NCBI RefSeq assembly: GCF_024636815.1
Contig: NZ_JAGXGF010000034.1
Span: 1 to 32,933 of the forward strand
Direction: 5' to 3'
Source: Marivirga sp.
Lineage (GTDB): Bacteria > Bacteroidota > Bacteroidia > Cytophagales > Cyclobacteriaceae
Length of the DNA: 32,933 nucleotides
Each line of letters opens with the position of its first letter. The first letter of the stretch is position 1. A program made the position numbers and the translations under genes. Under the pieces are notes generated by a model that saw only the letters and a list, made by a program, of their open reading frames with translations, did no database searches and had not been told where the DNA came from. Positions 24,957-32,902 of this stretch are shown one piece after another.

Positions 24957-24988
24957 AAAGCATCCATTAAATAATGGATGCTTTTTTT
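24957..24988 (+). terminator. Rho-independent terminator after mini coiled-coil B
   Basis: AAAGCATCCATTA (24957-24969) and TAATGGATGCTTT (24972-24984) form a long stem, with T7 after it. The inner AT pairs probably open to give a usable loop. Confidence 0.9.
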
Positions 24989-25060
24989 GCTAAAACTTCA
25001 AATCAAAACATCTATATATATTTTCAAAAAGAAAAAACCAGCTATTGACTAAAGTCCATA

Positions 25061-25096
25061 AAAAAAGGCATCCACTTGTTAACGGATGCCTTTTTA
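25061..25096 (-). terminator. Rho-independent terminator after hflC (may act both ways)
   Basis: AAAAAGGCATCC (25062-25073) and GGATGCCTTTTT (25084-25095) form a 12-bp stem with a 10-nt loop. On the minus strand it ends in T6 and lies 17 bp past the hflC stop. On the plus strand it also ends in T5, so it could serve as a backup for the opposite cluster. Confidence 0.85.
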
Positions 25097-25112
25097 ACAA
25101 TTAAAATTTATT

Positions 25113-26054
25113 TTAATCCATTGACTTTAAGTATTTATACAAATCACTGTCAGTAGATAAAATAACGGTAGTCTCACTATTAAATGTCTTCTGAAAGGTT
25201 TCCATTGACTTTAAAAAAGAGTATAAATCTCGTGAAGCGCTATTTTTATTATATGCAGCGGCGTAAATAGCAGCGGCTTCAGCATCCGCTTTACCTTTTA
25301 TCTGCTCAGCCACTTTAAAAGCTTCAGATTGAATAGATTTAAGTTCTCTTTCCTTCTCACCATTAATTCGAGAAGCTTCCCCTTGTCCTTCTGAACGAAA
25401 TTTGTCAGCAATTCTAAAACGTTCACTTTTCATTCTTTCATAAACCTGAGTTCTTACTTCCTCCACATAATTGATTCTTTTAAAACGGAAATCCAAAATT
25501 TCAATTCCCAGATCTTGAGTTTGAAGATTAGCAGATTTTTGGATGTATTCTTGAATACTATCACGTCCAACATTGATTTGGACTAAACTATCTTCAACGA
25601 TTTCGCTGATTGCTCCACTAGAGATTGGCGTTCTATTACTAGTTCTTACCGCTTCTTCTAAATAATTGTTAGCAATGAAATCACGAGTTTCACCATCCAA
25701 AATATCATCCAAACGAGATTGAGCACCACGCTCATTAGTCAAACGTTTGAAAAATTGAAGTGGGTCAGTGATTTGCCAACGAGCATAAGTATCTACAAAA
25801 ATAAATTTCTTATCCTTGGTTGGTACTTGGTTAGGATCACCATCCCATTCTAAATATCTCTTATCAAAGAAATTTGCAGTTTGTATGAAAGGAACCTTAA
25901 AATGAATACCCGCATCCTTTACTGCCTCTCCAACGGGCTTACCAAATTGGGTGATGATTACCTGTTCCGATTCCTTTACAACATATGTACTCTGAGCAAT
26001 TACTATTAAAGCAACTACTACTATAACTAATATGGTTATTAATGATTTTTTCAT
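25113..26054 (-). CDS. hflC: Protease modulator HflC
   Basis: 313 aa SPFH/prohibitin-type protein. An N-terminal signal anchor (LITILVIVVVALIVIAQSTYVV) is followed by the band-7 core (VKESEQVIITQFGKPVGEAV, IHFKVPFIQTANFFDKRYLEWDG). A long helix comes next (KADAEAAAIYAAAYNK), then the C-terminal SFLKSMETFQKTF and TVILSTDSDLYKYL that mark HflC. Together with HflK it forms a periplasm-facing membrane cage around FtsH and tunes degradation of membrane proteins. It follows hflK by 27 bp on the same strand. Confidence 0.93.
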   Translation of the reverse strand: MKKSLITILVIVVVALIVIAQSTYVVKESEQVIITQFGKPVGEAVKDAGIHFKVPFIQTANFFDKRYLEWDGDPNQVPTKDKKFIFVDTYARWQITDPLQFFKRLTNERGAQSRLDDILDGETRDFIANNYLEEAVRTSNRTPISSGAISEIVEDSLVQINVGRDSIQEYIQKSANLQTQDLGIEILDFRFKRINYVEEVRTQVYERMKSERFRIADKFRSEGQGEASRINGEKERELKSIQSEAFKVAEQIKGKADAEAAAIYAAAYNKNSASRDLYSFLKSMETFQKTFNSETTVILSTDSDLYKYLKSMD

Positions 26055-26081
26055 ATCTATTATTTCAATATTTTAAAATGA

Positions 26082-27071
26082 TTACTGATTAATCTTTTTT
26101 CCTGATTGCGTAGCCATATTTAATAATGGCAATACATTTCCGCCTTCTTCATCAGTAATGATTTTATCACCTAATTTAGGCACTACTTCCTGCATGGTTT
26201 CTAAGTAAAGCCTGGTTTTAGTTACCCCTGGAGCTTTGATATACTCAGTATATAACTCATTAAACCTAGCAACTTCACCTTGAGAGTTATTTACCCTCTC
26301 CGTTGCATAACCTTCTGCTTTTTGAATAGTCTCTTCAGCCTGACCTCTAGCTTTTGGAATAACTTTATTGTATTCCGATTTAGCTTGGTTGATCAAAGTC
26401 TCTTTTTCCTGCTGTGCTTCGTTAACAGCATTAAATGCCCCTCTTACTGGTTCAGGTGGTGTTACATCTTGCAACACAACTTGCTCTACCCTTATACCTA
26501 ATTCATAATCAATAGATATCTCTTGAATTAAAACTTTCAATTTCCCAGCAATTTCTGCTCTACCAACTGTCAGTACTTCATTTACAGTTCTATCTCCTAC
26601 AATTTGTCTCATTCCAGACTCAGAAATATCTCTTAAGGTTTCTTCAGGATTTCTTACTTTAAACAGGAAGTTGTACGGATTATCAATTCTGTATTGAACC
26701 ACCCATTCTACATCTGCTAAATTTAAATCACCGGTTAACATTAAAGATTCACCCTCTGCACCACGTTTTGTGAAAGTTGATTGAACTCCAGCACTGGTTG
26801 TTCTGAAACCAAACTCTTGCTTTTGCTGACGCTCAACAGGAACTTTAGTCACTGATTCCACAAATGGAATCTTGAAATTCAATCCTGACTCAAGAGTTCT
26901 ATTGTAAGCTCCTAATCGAGTTACTACCCCAACTTCTTCTGCTCCTACCTGAAAAAATGTACTGATAACAGCTGCTAAAACCACTACCACCACTACGATC
27001 AAGCGTATGTTTTTCACTATTTTTTGAAAGGACTCTTTTGCTTTGTCCCCATCAAATTCAAATTCTGCCAT
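26082..27071 (-). CDS. hflK: FtsH protease modulator HflK
   Basis: 329 aa SPFH protein. A single membrane helix (IRLIVVVVVVLAAVISTFFQV, about residues 22-42) precedes the band-7 domain (GAEEVGVVTRLGAYNRTLESGLNFKIPFVE). Features of HflK are GDLNLADVEWVVQYRI and VQDVTPPEPVRGAFNAV-type text (here VVLQDVTPPEPVRGAF), followed by the glutamine/alanine-rich helix and YLETMQEVVPKLGDKIITDE. The short cytoplasmic N-terminus lacks the Gly/Pro-rich stretch of E. coli HflK. First gene of the hflK-hflC operon. Confidence 0.93.
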   Translation of the reverse strand: MAEFEFDGDKAKESFQKIVKNIRLIVVVVVVLAAVISTFFQVGAEEVGVVTRLGAYNRTLESGLNFKIPFVESVTKVPVERQQKQEFGFRTTSAGVQSTFTKRGAEGESLMLTGDLNLADVEWVVQYRIDNPYNFLFKVRNPEETLRDISESGMRQIVGDRTVNEVLTVGRAEIAGKLKVLIQEISIDYELGIRVEQVVLQDVTPPEPVRGAFNAVNEAQQEKETLINQAKSEYNKVIPKARGQAEETIQKAEGYATERVNNSQGEVARFNELYTEYIKAPGVTKTRLYLETMQEVVPKLGDKIITDEEGGNVLPLLNMATQSGKKINQ

Positions 27072-27152
27072 AAATATGCTCTTTTTATTGGTTAATTGTT
27101 TTTACTATATAAACTCGTAATTATTAAATTCTTATTTTATAATTATTAATTA

Positions 27153-28622
27153 TCATTCTCCCCATTTCCATTCATTCCCTAGCTCCAATTCCTCTTTCAA
27201 ATCTTGATCTATTAAAAACTCTTTCGTTTGTTCAAAATCAAGCTTTTTAGCAGGGATTTCATCTAAGTTAGCTAATTCCCAAAGGAACATGCCACCGAAA
27301 CGGACTGTATTCTCAAGATGTTTTTCATTTACCAAAGAAAAATCATCTCCATTAGAATGATAATAGCTATAAACCTTTCTTTCTAAATTGCCTACTAGAC
27401 CCACTACAGGGACTCCTTCCATCATAAATGATTGGTGATCACTATGCAATCCAGCCTTGTTAGCATTCGTATTTTCATAACTTGAATCAACTGCTTGGAT
27501 TTTGACTCCTATCTCATCAAAAACTGGTACCATCTCTCCTCTTCCTGAAGCATTAAATCCTTTTGGATTACCACTCATATCAATATTCATCATATAAGCA
27601 ACATTTCCTAATTCTTCTTTCTTTGCCAACATTTTCACCATTTCCTTAGAACCAAGCAATCCTTGCTCTTCTCCCATGAACATGACAAATTTAATATTTC
27701 TTTTAGGTTGTAAATCAAGTGCTTTATAGGTTCTTGCAATATCCAAAATAGCAGCTATTCCAATACCATTATCGATAGCGCCAGTTGAAAGGTCCCAGCT
27801 ATCTAAATGCCCTCCAATAATAATATTTCCATCTGTTTCTTCCTTAGCCGGAAGCGTTGCAATCACATTTCTGGACTTGATCATTTCACTTGTGTTACTC
27901 ATTTGAATGTGCGCAGTAATTTCATCTCCATTTTTGAGTTGCTCTTTTAATTCCATTCCTTTCTCATAGCTAATGCAAATGGCTGGAATATCGATTAAAC
28001 TTCCTGTTACAGATGCTGTCCCGGTTAACAACACTCCACCAGGAACCTGATTGGTAATAATGATTCCTTCTGCTCCATATTCAATCGCTAAAGCAGTTTT
28101 TTCAGAACGATGTATATTTTTCAATCCCTCAGGACTTCCATCTAGAATTCCAATATAAACGAGGGCAATTTTTCCCTTCACCTCTTCTTTTAAACTATCA
28201 AAGTCTGCTCTTAATCCATTACTTACATCTATCACTTCATGCTCCACATCTGCAGAAACCGGAGAATGGCCTAAAGAAACTACCTCCTCTACTTCTTCAT
28301 TATTAATTTCCAGTCGAACTGAATCACGTGCCCAGGCCTCCACTTCAAATTCATGATATTCAACATCTTCATACCCATAAGACTTTAAAAGCTCATAAGT
28401 ATATTTTTCAGCTTTAGCTCCATTTTCGGAACCTGTCAAACGGTGACCTATCTCAGAAGTAATTTTCTCTAGATTTGAATAGGCTTGACTATTATTTTCA
28501 ACTTCTTGGTTGATTTCATTTAAAACATTCTGCTCTTCCTTTTGATTAGTATCACAAGAAATAAGAAGAAAAATAGGTATGCTAAAAAATAGTAGTTTAA
28601 TGGTTTTCTGTGTATTTTTCAT
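27153..28622 (-). CDS. M28 family metallopeptidase (lipoprotein)
   Basis: 489 aa. A lipoprotein signal ends in LLISC (Cys23). A PA-like insert domain (about 150-240, VKGKIALVYIGILDGSPEGL) is followed by the M28 zinc peptidase core. The two-zinc ligands and base are recognisable in IIIGGHLDSWD, GAIDNGIGIAAIL, MFMGEEQGLLGS, MMNIDMSG and YYHSNGDDFSLV. The layout matches carboxypeptidase Q-like / M28B aminopeptidases, which cleave dipeptides or peptides in the periplasm. It is upstream of hflK on the same strand with an 81-bp AT-rich gap and no hairpin with T-run, so read-through into hflKC is possible. Confidence 0.9.
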   Translation of the reverse strand: MKNTQKTIKLLFFSIPIFLLISCDTNQKEEQNVLNEINQEVENNSQAYSNLEKITSEIGHRLTGSENGAKAEKYTYELLKSYGYEDVEYHEFEVEAWARDSVRLEINNEEVEEVVSLGHSPVSADVEHEVIDVSNGLRADFDSLKEEVKGKIALVYIGILDGSPEGLKNIHRSEKTALAIEYGAEGIIITNQVPGGVLLTGTASVTGSLIDIPAICISYEKGMELKEQLKNGDEITAHIQMSNTSEMIKSRNVIATLPAKEETDGNIIIGGHLDSWDLSTGAIDNGIGIAAILDIARTYKALDLQPKRNIKFVMFMGEEQGLLGSKEMVKMLAKKEELGNVAYMMNIDMSGNPKGFNASGRGEMVPVFDEIGVKIQAVDSSYENTNANKAGLHSDHQSFMMEGVPVVGLVGNLERKVYSYYHSNGDDFSLVNEKHLENTVRFGGMFLWELANLDEIPAKKLDFEQTKEFLIDQDLKEELELGNEWKWGE

Positions 28623-28703
28623 TGTTATTAATTTTGAAAATTGAAGTTAAGCAAATCTAAGCACAATATTGAAATTCTAATACTTGATGTAAAATAAAAG
28701 CTA

Positions 28704-29120
28704 ATGGATATCAAATTCTGGATGAAAATGGCTATTGATTTAGCCAAAGAAAGTAAAACCCCATTTGGTGCTGTAATTGTTGATCCTGAAGGGCAGCACG
28801 TAAGTGGATACAATACAACTATATTAGATGGGGCTGCTGCGCATGCAGAAATCAATGCCCTTCAGAAAATAAAGCAATTAGACCATGATCGCGCAGAGGA
28901 ATTAACCTTAATCACCACGGTGGAACCTTGCCCAATGTGTATGTCAGCTATTATATGGGCTGGAGTCGGTGAAGTAGTTTACGGATGTGATATTCCCACC
29001 GCCTCAAAATACGGGAAACAAATTACTATCCGAGCAAAAGAAATAGCAGCTGAATCTTGGTATGCACCTATTATAAGTGGGGGAGTATTAGCAAAAGAAT
29101 GTGAAAATCTATTTAAATAG
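28704..29120 (+). CDS. Nucleoside/guanine deaminase (CDA superfamily)
   Basis: 138 aa. The zinc-binding deaminase signature is complete: His47 and Glu49 in AHAEINAL, Cys76 and Cys79 in VEPCPMCMSAI. The flanking TPFGAVIVDPEG and CPMCMSAIIWAGVGEVVYG are like guanine deaminase/nucleoside deaminase proteins (GuaD-type) rather than tRNA adenosine deaminase TadA. The C-terminus (APIISGGVLAKECENLF) also fits the guanine/nucleoside subgroup. The substrate (guanine, cytosine or adenosine derivative) cannot be fixed from sequence. Its last 8 bp overlap the convergent gene. Confidence 0.82.
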   Translation: MDIKFWMKMAIDLAKESKTPFGAVIVDPEGQHVSGYNTTILDGAAAHAEINALQKIKQLDHDRAEELTLITTVEPCPMCMSAIIWAGVGEVVYGCDIPTASKYGKQITIRAKEIAAESWYAPIISGGVLAKECENLFK

Positions 29121-29730
29121 ATTCAGCTTTTAAAAATTTATTGAATTCAATAAATTCCTCTAATTGATGTTCCGGAGCCTTGCTTAATTGCAATTGCTCA
29201 TAATATTCATAAAAAATGGCATCTGTAATTTTCTCCCCAAGTAAAAGTCTCATCAAATAACTTCTCTGACAGAGTTTAAATATGTTTGTGGGTTTTTGAG
29301 TGCTCTTAAAAATCGTTTCAATCAGATAGCTAGAAAAAGTATTAAGATTAGCTAACTCATCCAACCAATTAAAACCTTTTTTCACAAGCGCATTTTCAAT
29401 TTCTGCTATTGTTCTGGAAAGTTGAATTTCATTTTGAATCAAATAGCGTTTCGGCATATCTGAATAGATTTGAGCGATATTTTTATAATAACTTAAACTA
29501 AGCTTATCGGTTTCCTGCTTATAAAAATTAAAAATTAATTCTTCCAACTTATCAATCCTGACAGCCAATTGAATTTCCAGCATCAAACCATCTTCATAGG
29601 GAGTGGAATTGATTACAATTAGCTTGCTTCCATTTTGAAAAGGATATTGAAAAACGTCATATCCCTTCAATTTGAAATAGTGAAAGTCATTTAAAAAATC
29701 TTCTATATTTAGAATGACTTTCCTTTTCAT
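29113..29730 (-). CDS. Hypothetical protein coupled to YheT-type hydrolase
   Basis: 205 aa, soluble, without signal peptide or membrane helix. The N-terminal part (FHYFKLKGYDVFQYPFQNGSK, LIVINSTPYEDGLMLEIQLAV, DKLEELIFNFY) looks like an alpha/beta domain; the rest is helical. No known motif was recognised. The ATG shares one base with the stop of the YheT-like gene (TAATG), so the two are translationally coupled and probably functionally linked. It overlaps the deaminase gene by 8 bp on the opposite strand. Confidence 0.6.
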   Translation of the reverse strand: MKRKVILNIEDFLNDFHYFKLKGYDVFQYPFQNGSKLIVINSTPYEDGLMLEIQLAVRIDKLEELIFNFYKQETDKLSLSYYKNIAQIYSDMPKRYLIQNEIQLSRTIAEIENALVKKGFNWLDELANLNTFSSYLIETIFKSTQKPTNIFKLCQRSYLMRLLLGEKITDAIFYEYYEQLQLSKAPEHQLEEFIEFNKFLKAESI

Positions 29731-30701
29731 TATGATTTATTTATGATTTGATGAAAAAACGAAAGTGCTCTTTCCTCAGCATAGGTATGTGTTTTCCCTT
29801 TTTGTAAAAAACCTACATGCCCACCATGCTGAGTTAATTCCAAATCTATATTTTGATTTTTTTCAGCTTCTGATTCTGGATAACAATCACCCGTTAACAT
29901 CGGATCGTTTAATGCATTTAGAATTAAAGTAGGGATGGTAATGTTTTTCAAATGAGGATAACATTGAACACTATCATAGAAGTCCTGAGCATCTTTATAA
30001 CCGAATATTTTTGCACTGTAATGCGTATCAAATTCATGAAAATCGGAAAAGCTTTTCCAAGGTTTGATTTCAATTAAATCAGGGAATTGCTCATCTTTCT
30101 CTCTTAATTTAATATCCAGTTTTCGCATGAAGCGATCTTGGTAAAATTTATTTTTCTTCAAAGCCAACATTCTGGAGCTGCTTGACAAATTGCAGGGAAC
30201 ACTAATCGCCATTGCTCCTTTTATTTCAGGGTTTAAACGATCACCATTTTCACCCACATATTTCAGGGTCAAACTTCCCCCCATGCTAAAGCCCACCATT
30301 ACTATTTCTTTATATCCTTCTTTCAAAGCTTTAGAAACTACTTCTTCCACATCTTCGGTGAATCCATGATGATAAAGAAACTCTTTACGGTTCATTTCAC
30401 CACTACAACTTCGACAATTCCATGCCAGTACATCCCAATCATTTTTACTGAATAATTTTGCGATCCCTAAAATGTAGGGCCTATCCGAACTCCCTTCCAG
30501 TCCATGAGAAGCAATTATAAGCCTGGATTTATTATTCCTTACCCAATCAATATCCAGAAAATCACCATCACGAGTTTCAATTCTTTCTCGCTCATAATGA
30601 ACTCCTTTTACTTTTCTCAATGCACTGGGAAAAATGGTTTCCAAATGTTGATTAAATAAGTAGTATGGAGGTTTATATTGATTATTTCTGATTACTGGCA
30701 T
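29730..30701 (-). CDS. YheT-type alpha/beta hydrolase
   Basis: 323 aa. The family N-terminus NQHLETIFPSALRKVKGVHYERERIETRDGDFLDIDW is clear. The nucleophile elbow GFSMGGS places Ser139; the acid is Asp in LNALNDPML, and the base His lies in THGGHVGFL. The oxyanion-hole segment ASHGLEGSSDRPY and NCRSCSGEMNRKEFLYHHG are as in E. coli YheT, a predicted lipase/esterase (its substrate is not established). Cytoplasmic by lack of a signal. First gene of a two-gene coupled unit. Confidence 0.88.
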   Translation of the reverse strand: MPVIRNNQYKPPYYLFNQHLETIFPSALRKVKGVHYERERIETRDGDFLDIDWVRNNKSRLIIASHGLEGSSDRPYILGIAKLFSKNDWDVLAWNCRSCSGEMNRKEFLYHHGFTEDVEEVVSKALKEGYKEIVMVGFSMGGSLTLKYVGENGDRLNPEIKGAMAISVPCNLSSSSRMLALKKNKFYQDRFMRKLDIKLREKDEQFPDLIEIKPWKSFSDFHEFDTHYSAKIFGYKDAQDFYDSVQCYPHLKNITIPTLILNALNDPMLTGDCYPESEAEKNQNIDLELTQHGGHVGFLQKGKTHTYAEERALSFFHQIINKS

Positions 30702-30753
30702 TCTTTATTATTTAAGCAAAGACGAAGATAGTAAACACTTTCTTTCACTTCAT

Positions 30754-30781
30754 AAAAAAACCCAATTGTTTCCAATTGGGT
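30754..30781 (-). terminator. Rho-independent terminator after the STAS-like gene
   Basis: ACCCAATTG (30760-30768) and CAATTGGGT (30773-30781) form a 9-bp stem with a 4-nt loop. On the minus strand a T7 run follows. It lies about 30 bp past the stop of the gene at 30811. Confidence 0.9.
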
Positions 30782-30810
30782 ACATCATGAACTATATGTC
30801 TGTTGAGAAT

Positions 30811-31203
30811 TTATGCAGTAGCCATCTTTTCAGCGCTTTTCAACTCATATTGATATAACCACTCTTTTCCTTCTTCTACTGAATCGAATAATTTCATTTT
30901 TCTTCCAGTAGCTGCAATAATTGAATTAAGAATTAATGTAGATAATTTACTAAGGCCACAAACAACAGTGACTTTTACCTTAGGGTTATTTTTCTTTACA
31001 GTCTCTTTAATCTTAGATAAAAGATCCTTATTAAATCTTGCATTAGTGGCATTAACGCATGATAAAACTGATTTATCAGGAAATTCGGCAACTAATTTTT
31101 GAACATCATCAAATGCCGAAATAGCCTCTGATCCGTTTGTATTTTCTATATCTGTATATACAATTTTAACACCTTTATAATCAAGTACTTTACAATAAGA
31201 CAT
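30811..31203 (-). CDS. STAS/SpoIIAA-like protein
   Basis: 130 aa. Strand-helix alternation (VLDYKGVKIVYTDIEN, EAISAFDDVQKLVAEFP, DKSVLSCVNATNARFNKDL, KVKVTVVCGLSKLSTLILNSII, KMKLFDSVEEGKEWLYQY) fits a SpoIIAA-like STAS fold. Such proteins are common in Cytophagales near signalling genes. It has its own terminator; upstream lies a 251-bp region without a clear gene. The closest relative in the window is the STAS-like gene at 23913, but the two are distant. Confidence 0.7.
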   Translation of the reverse strand: MSYCKVLDYKGVKIVYTDIENTNGSEAISAFDDVQKLVAEFPDKSVLSCVNATNARFNKDLLSKIKETVKKNNPKVKVTVVCGLSKLSTLILNSIIAATGRKMKLFDSVEEGKEWLYQYELKSAEKMATA

Positions 31204-31454
31204 AATGAAATTTATTTTATATTTTTTATCACTTATTTAATCCGTAACAAGAAAGTGAATATTTCATTATTAAAGAAGTTTTCACAAGAAATGAATTAAT
31301 AAAATATTAAAATTTAGATGAATTGCTTAAAAATCGGGATAAAATATAGAGAAACTGTTAAGTATTGTGAGGGGATACTTACAAGAAAAAATACACCTGA
31401 AAATCTGATCCTACTAAAAATTGATGACTAAGGAAATCTACCTATATGGAAGTC

Positions 31455-32132
31455 TTAATTATGTTCAGTATGATTGCAAATAACCTCTGTACTTGTTCTT
31501 CCACTTCCTAGGCAATTGGGACAATAAGTATAAAGTTCTTTTTCACCTTCACAAACAGGGCATTCATTTATACCTTCTCCTTGGCACTGATGACAGGTTT
31601 TATAGCTTCTATTACCCATAGCACCCAATTGAATCAAAACACCGTCACCACTACAGGCTGTGCAACCTACTTTTCCTTTAGCTTCACAATAATCACATTT
31701 TTTAAGCAGCTGCTTTTCTCCATTACAGGTTGCACAAGTTTCTAATCTGTAACCACTTAAATCACAATATTGGCATGATAAACTTTTATTAAGTTGAAGC
31801 TCTAACAACTTATTTAACTCTTCGGCATTTTCATAATAAGTCCCTGCTTTACCCATTATTTCAAAATACTTCTCTAAGAAACTTTGGCTGTTTTGATATT
31901 GACCGATCTCATATAATGTCTTTGCAAATAAATAAGGCATTTCAGAAGGAAGCTTAACTCCTAATTTTAGAATCTTACGAAACTGCATATTTGCATTTTC
32001 ATAATCTCCATTCTGCATGGCTACTTGGGCATTTTCATAATAGAAATTAAGTGTTTCTTTCTGACCTTGGGCAAGGGAAATTTCTAAATTGAATAGAAAC
32101 AGGGATATTAGAACTAGAAAAAAATATTTCAT
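31455..32132 (-). CDS. Secreted TPR-like protein with DnaJ-type zinc ribbons
   Basis: 225 aa. Signal peptide (MKYFFLVLISLFLFNLEISLA then Q), then a helical TPR-like segment (NFYYENAQVAMQNGDYENAN, LFAKTLYEIGQYQNSQSFLEK) to about residue 110. The rest is a string of DnaJ-like CxxC knuckles: CQYC, CATC, CDYC, CTAC, CHQC, CPVC and CPNC, many followed by G-x-G or G-E. This is the zinc-binding cysteine-rich region of DnaJ without a J domain. Its predicted export is unusual. Possible roles are redox or holdase chaperone in the periplasm; neither is proven. Confidence 0.75.
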   Translation of the reverse strand: MKYFFLVLISLFLFNLEISLAQGQKETLNFYYENAQVAMQNGDYENANMQFRKILKLGVKLPSEMPYLFAKTLYEIGQYQNSQSFLEKYFEIMGKAGTYYENAEELNKLLELQLNKSLSCQYCDLSGYRLETCATCNGEKQLLKKCDYCEAKGKVGCTACSGDGVLIQLGAMGNRSYKTCHQCQGEGINECPVCEGEKELYTYCPNCLGSGRTSTEVICNHTEHN

Positions 32133-32222
32133 TAATAAATCAGCAATAAGTTAATAGATGATTAAAACTAACAATAGAAATAACGCACAAAACTAATAAA
32201 GATTCCTGAAAGGAAAGAAATA

Positions 32223-32612
32223 TTATCCGCCCACTATTTCCTTTAAATTATTAATCAATCCTTCCCAAACTTCATACTGCTCTTGCTCGTCTTCAAAATC
32301 TGAATAATCTACTACTTTCATGTACATAGATTGAGTGAGTTCATTTTCATCTAAATGAATTTCAACAAATGCTGGATCATCCTCATCTCCTTCTTCCGGA
32401 AATTCAAATTTAACAAATTGATTTACCCGATGACCAGCCATAACTGCAGGGTGATCCTCATCATCATAAATGAAATTATATTCTTTATCTTCATTGATAT
32501 TAACATCATCTGCAAACCATTGAGATAAGCCGCTAGCTGTACTTATATAAGGGTACAACATTTTTTTTGAGGCGTTAATTTCGAAATCACCTGTGAATTT
32601 TTTCAAGCCCAT
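32223..32612 (-). CDS. START-like domain protein
   Basis: 129 aa. The sequence (KFTGDFEINASKKMLYPYISTASGLSQWFADDVNI, VNQFVKFEFPEEGDEDDPAFVEIHLDENELTQSMYMKVVDYSDFE, WEGLINNLKEIVGG) follows the START/AHSA1-like helix-grip order: strand, helices with W-F, strands, and a long C-terminal helix. It is unusually acidic. Soluble, cytoplasmic, no enzyme motif. Members bind lipids, small molecules or co-chaperone clients; its ligand is unknown. Bacteroidota genomes appear to keep such a protein as a conserved single gene (from memory). Confidence 0.75.
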   Translation of the reverse strand: MGLKKFTGDFEINASKKMLYPYISTASGLSQWFADDVNINEDKEYNFIYDDEDHPAVMAGHRVNQFVKFEFPEEGDEDDPAFVEIHLDENELTQSMYMKVVDYSDFEDEQEQYEVWEGLINNLKEIVGG

Positions 32613-32687
32613 AATCAGTTCTTTTTTTGTGGTTGATAAGTTATGATTAAATATGATATATCACAATAAATTCTTTTTCATTTTTTT

Positions 32688-32719
32688 TTGGAATATGAAA
32701 TCATAATTCATTATGTTTG
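32688..32719 (+). promoter_or_regulatory. Promoter upstream of the tRNA-like tandem
   Basis: TTG at 32688-32690 (end of a T-run) and TATGTTTG at 32712-32719 form a -33/-7 pair with 21-bp spacing, matching the Bacteroidota consensus TTG-N(17-23)-TAnnTTTG. The first tRNA-like gene starts 66 bp downstream. Confidence 0.6.
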
Positions 32720-32785
32720 CACTCCAATTTGAAACGAGCAATTAAATCAAAAGGATTTAAAGTCTTAAAATATTAAAAAAATTAT

Positions 32786-32865
32786 GGCGAGGTAGCTCAG
32801 TTGGTTAGAGCGCAGGATTCATATCCGCTAGCTAGCGGACGGCAGTTTCAAATCTGCTTCTCGCA
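32786..32865 (+). pseudogene. Disrupted tRNA-Met-like gene (CAT) with embedded 16-bp palindrome
   Basis: The 5' half (acceptor GGCGAGG, D-arm GCTCAGTTGGTTAGAGC, then CAGGA and TTCAT with CAT in the anticodon place) is as in a normal elongator tRNA-Met. The 3' anticodon stem (expected TCCTG) is missing; instead TCCGCTAGCTAGCGGA, a perfect palindrome, occupies 32824-32839. A T-arm-like GGCAG-TTTCAAAT-CTGCT with an 8-nt loop and the acceptor CTCGC follow. Since the anticodon stem cannot form (one of five pairs), this copy is unlikely to work as an ordinary tRNA. Length 80 nt against about 74-76 normal. Confidence 0.55.
32824..32839. repeat. 16-bp perfect palindrome inside the tRNA-like gene
   Basis: TCCGCTAGCTAGCGGA equals its own reverse complement. 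Its GC content contrasts with the AT-rich surroundings. It replaces the 3' anticodon stem and variable region of the tRNA-like gene. Confidence 0.9.
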
Positions 32866-32902
32866 TTTAGTTTGTTTGAGTATTTGATTAGTGATATTAT
32901 TT

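Noticed and set aside
28704-29120. tRNA adenosine deaminase TadA
   Set aside because: The zinc motif is shared, but the flanking sequence and C-terminus are closer to guanine/nucleoside deaminases.
31318-31431. 37-codon ORF (MNCLKIGIKYRE...) in the 251-bp gap before the STAS-like gene
   Set aside because: No ribosome site or conserved feature was seen; too short to support without comparative data.
32786-32865. Self-splicing intron in the tRNA
   Set aside because: The extra or altered sequence is under 20 nt, far too short for a group I intron, and the 3' anticodon stem is absent altogether.
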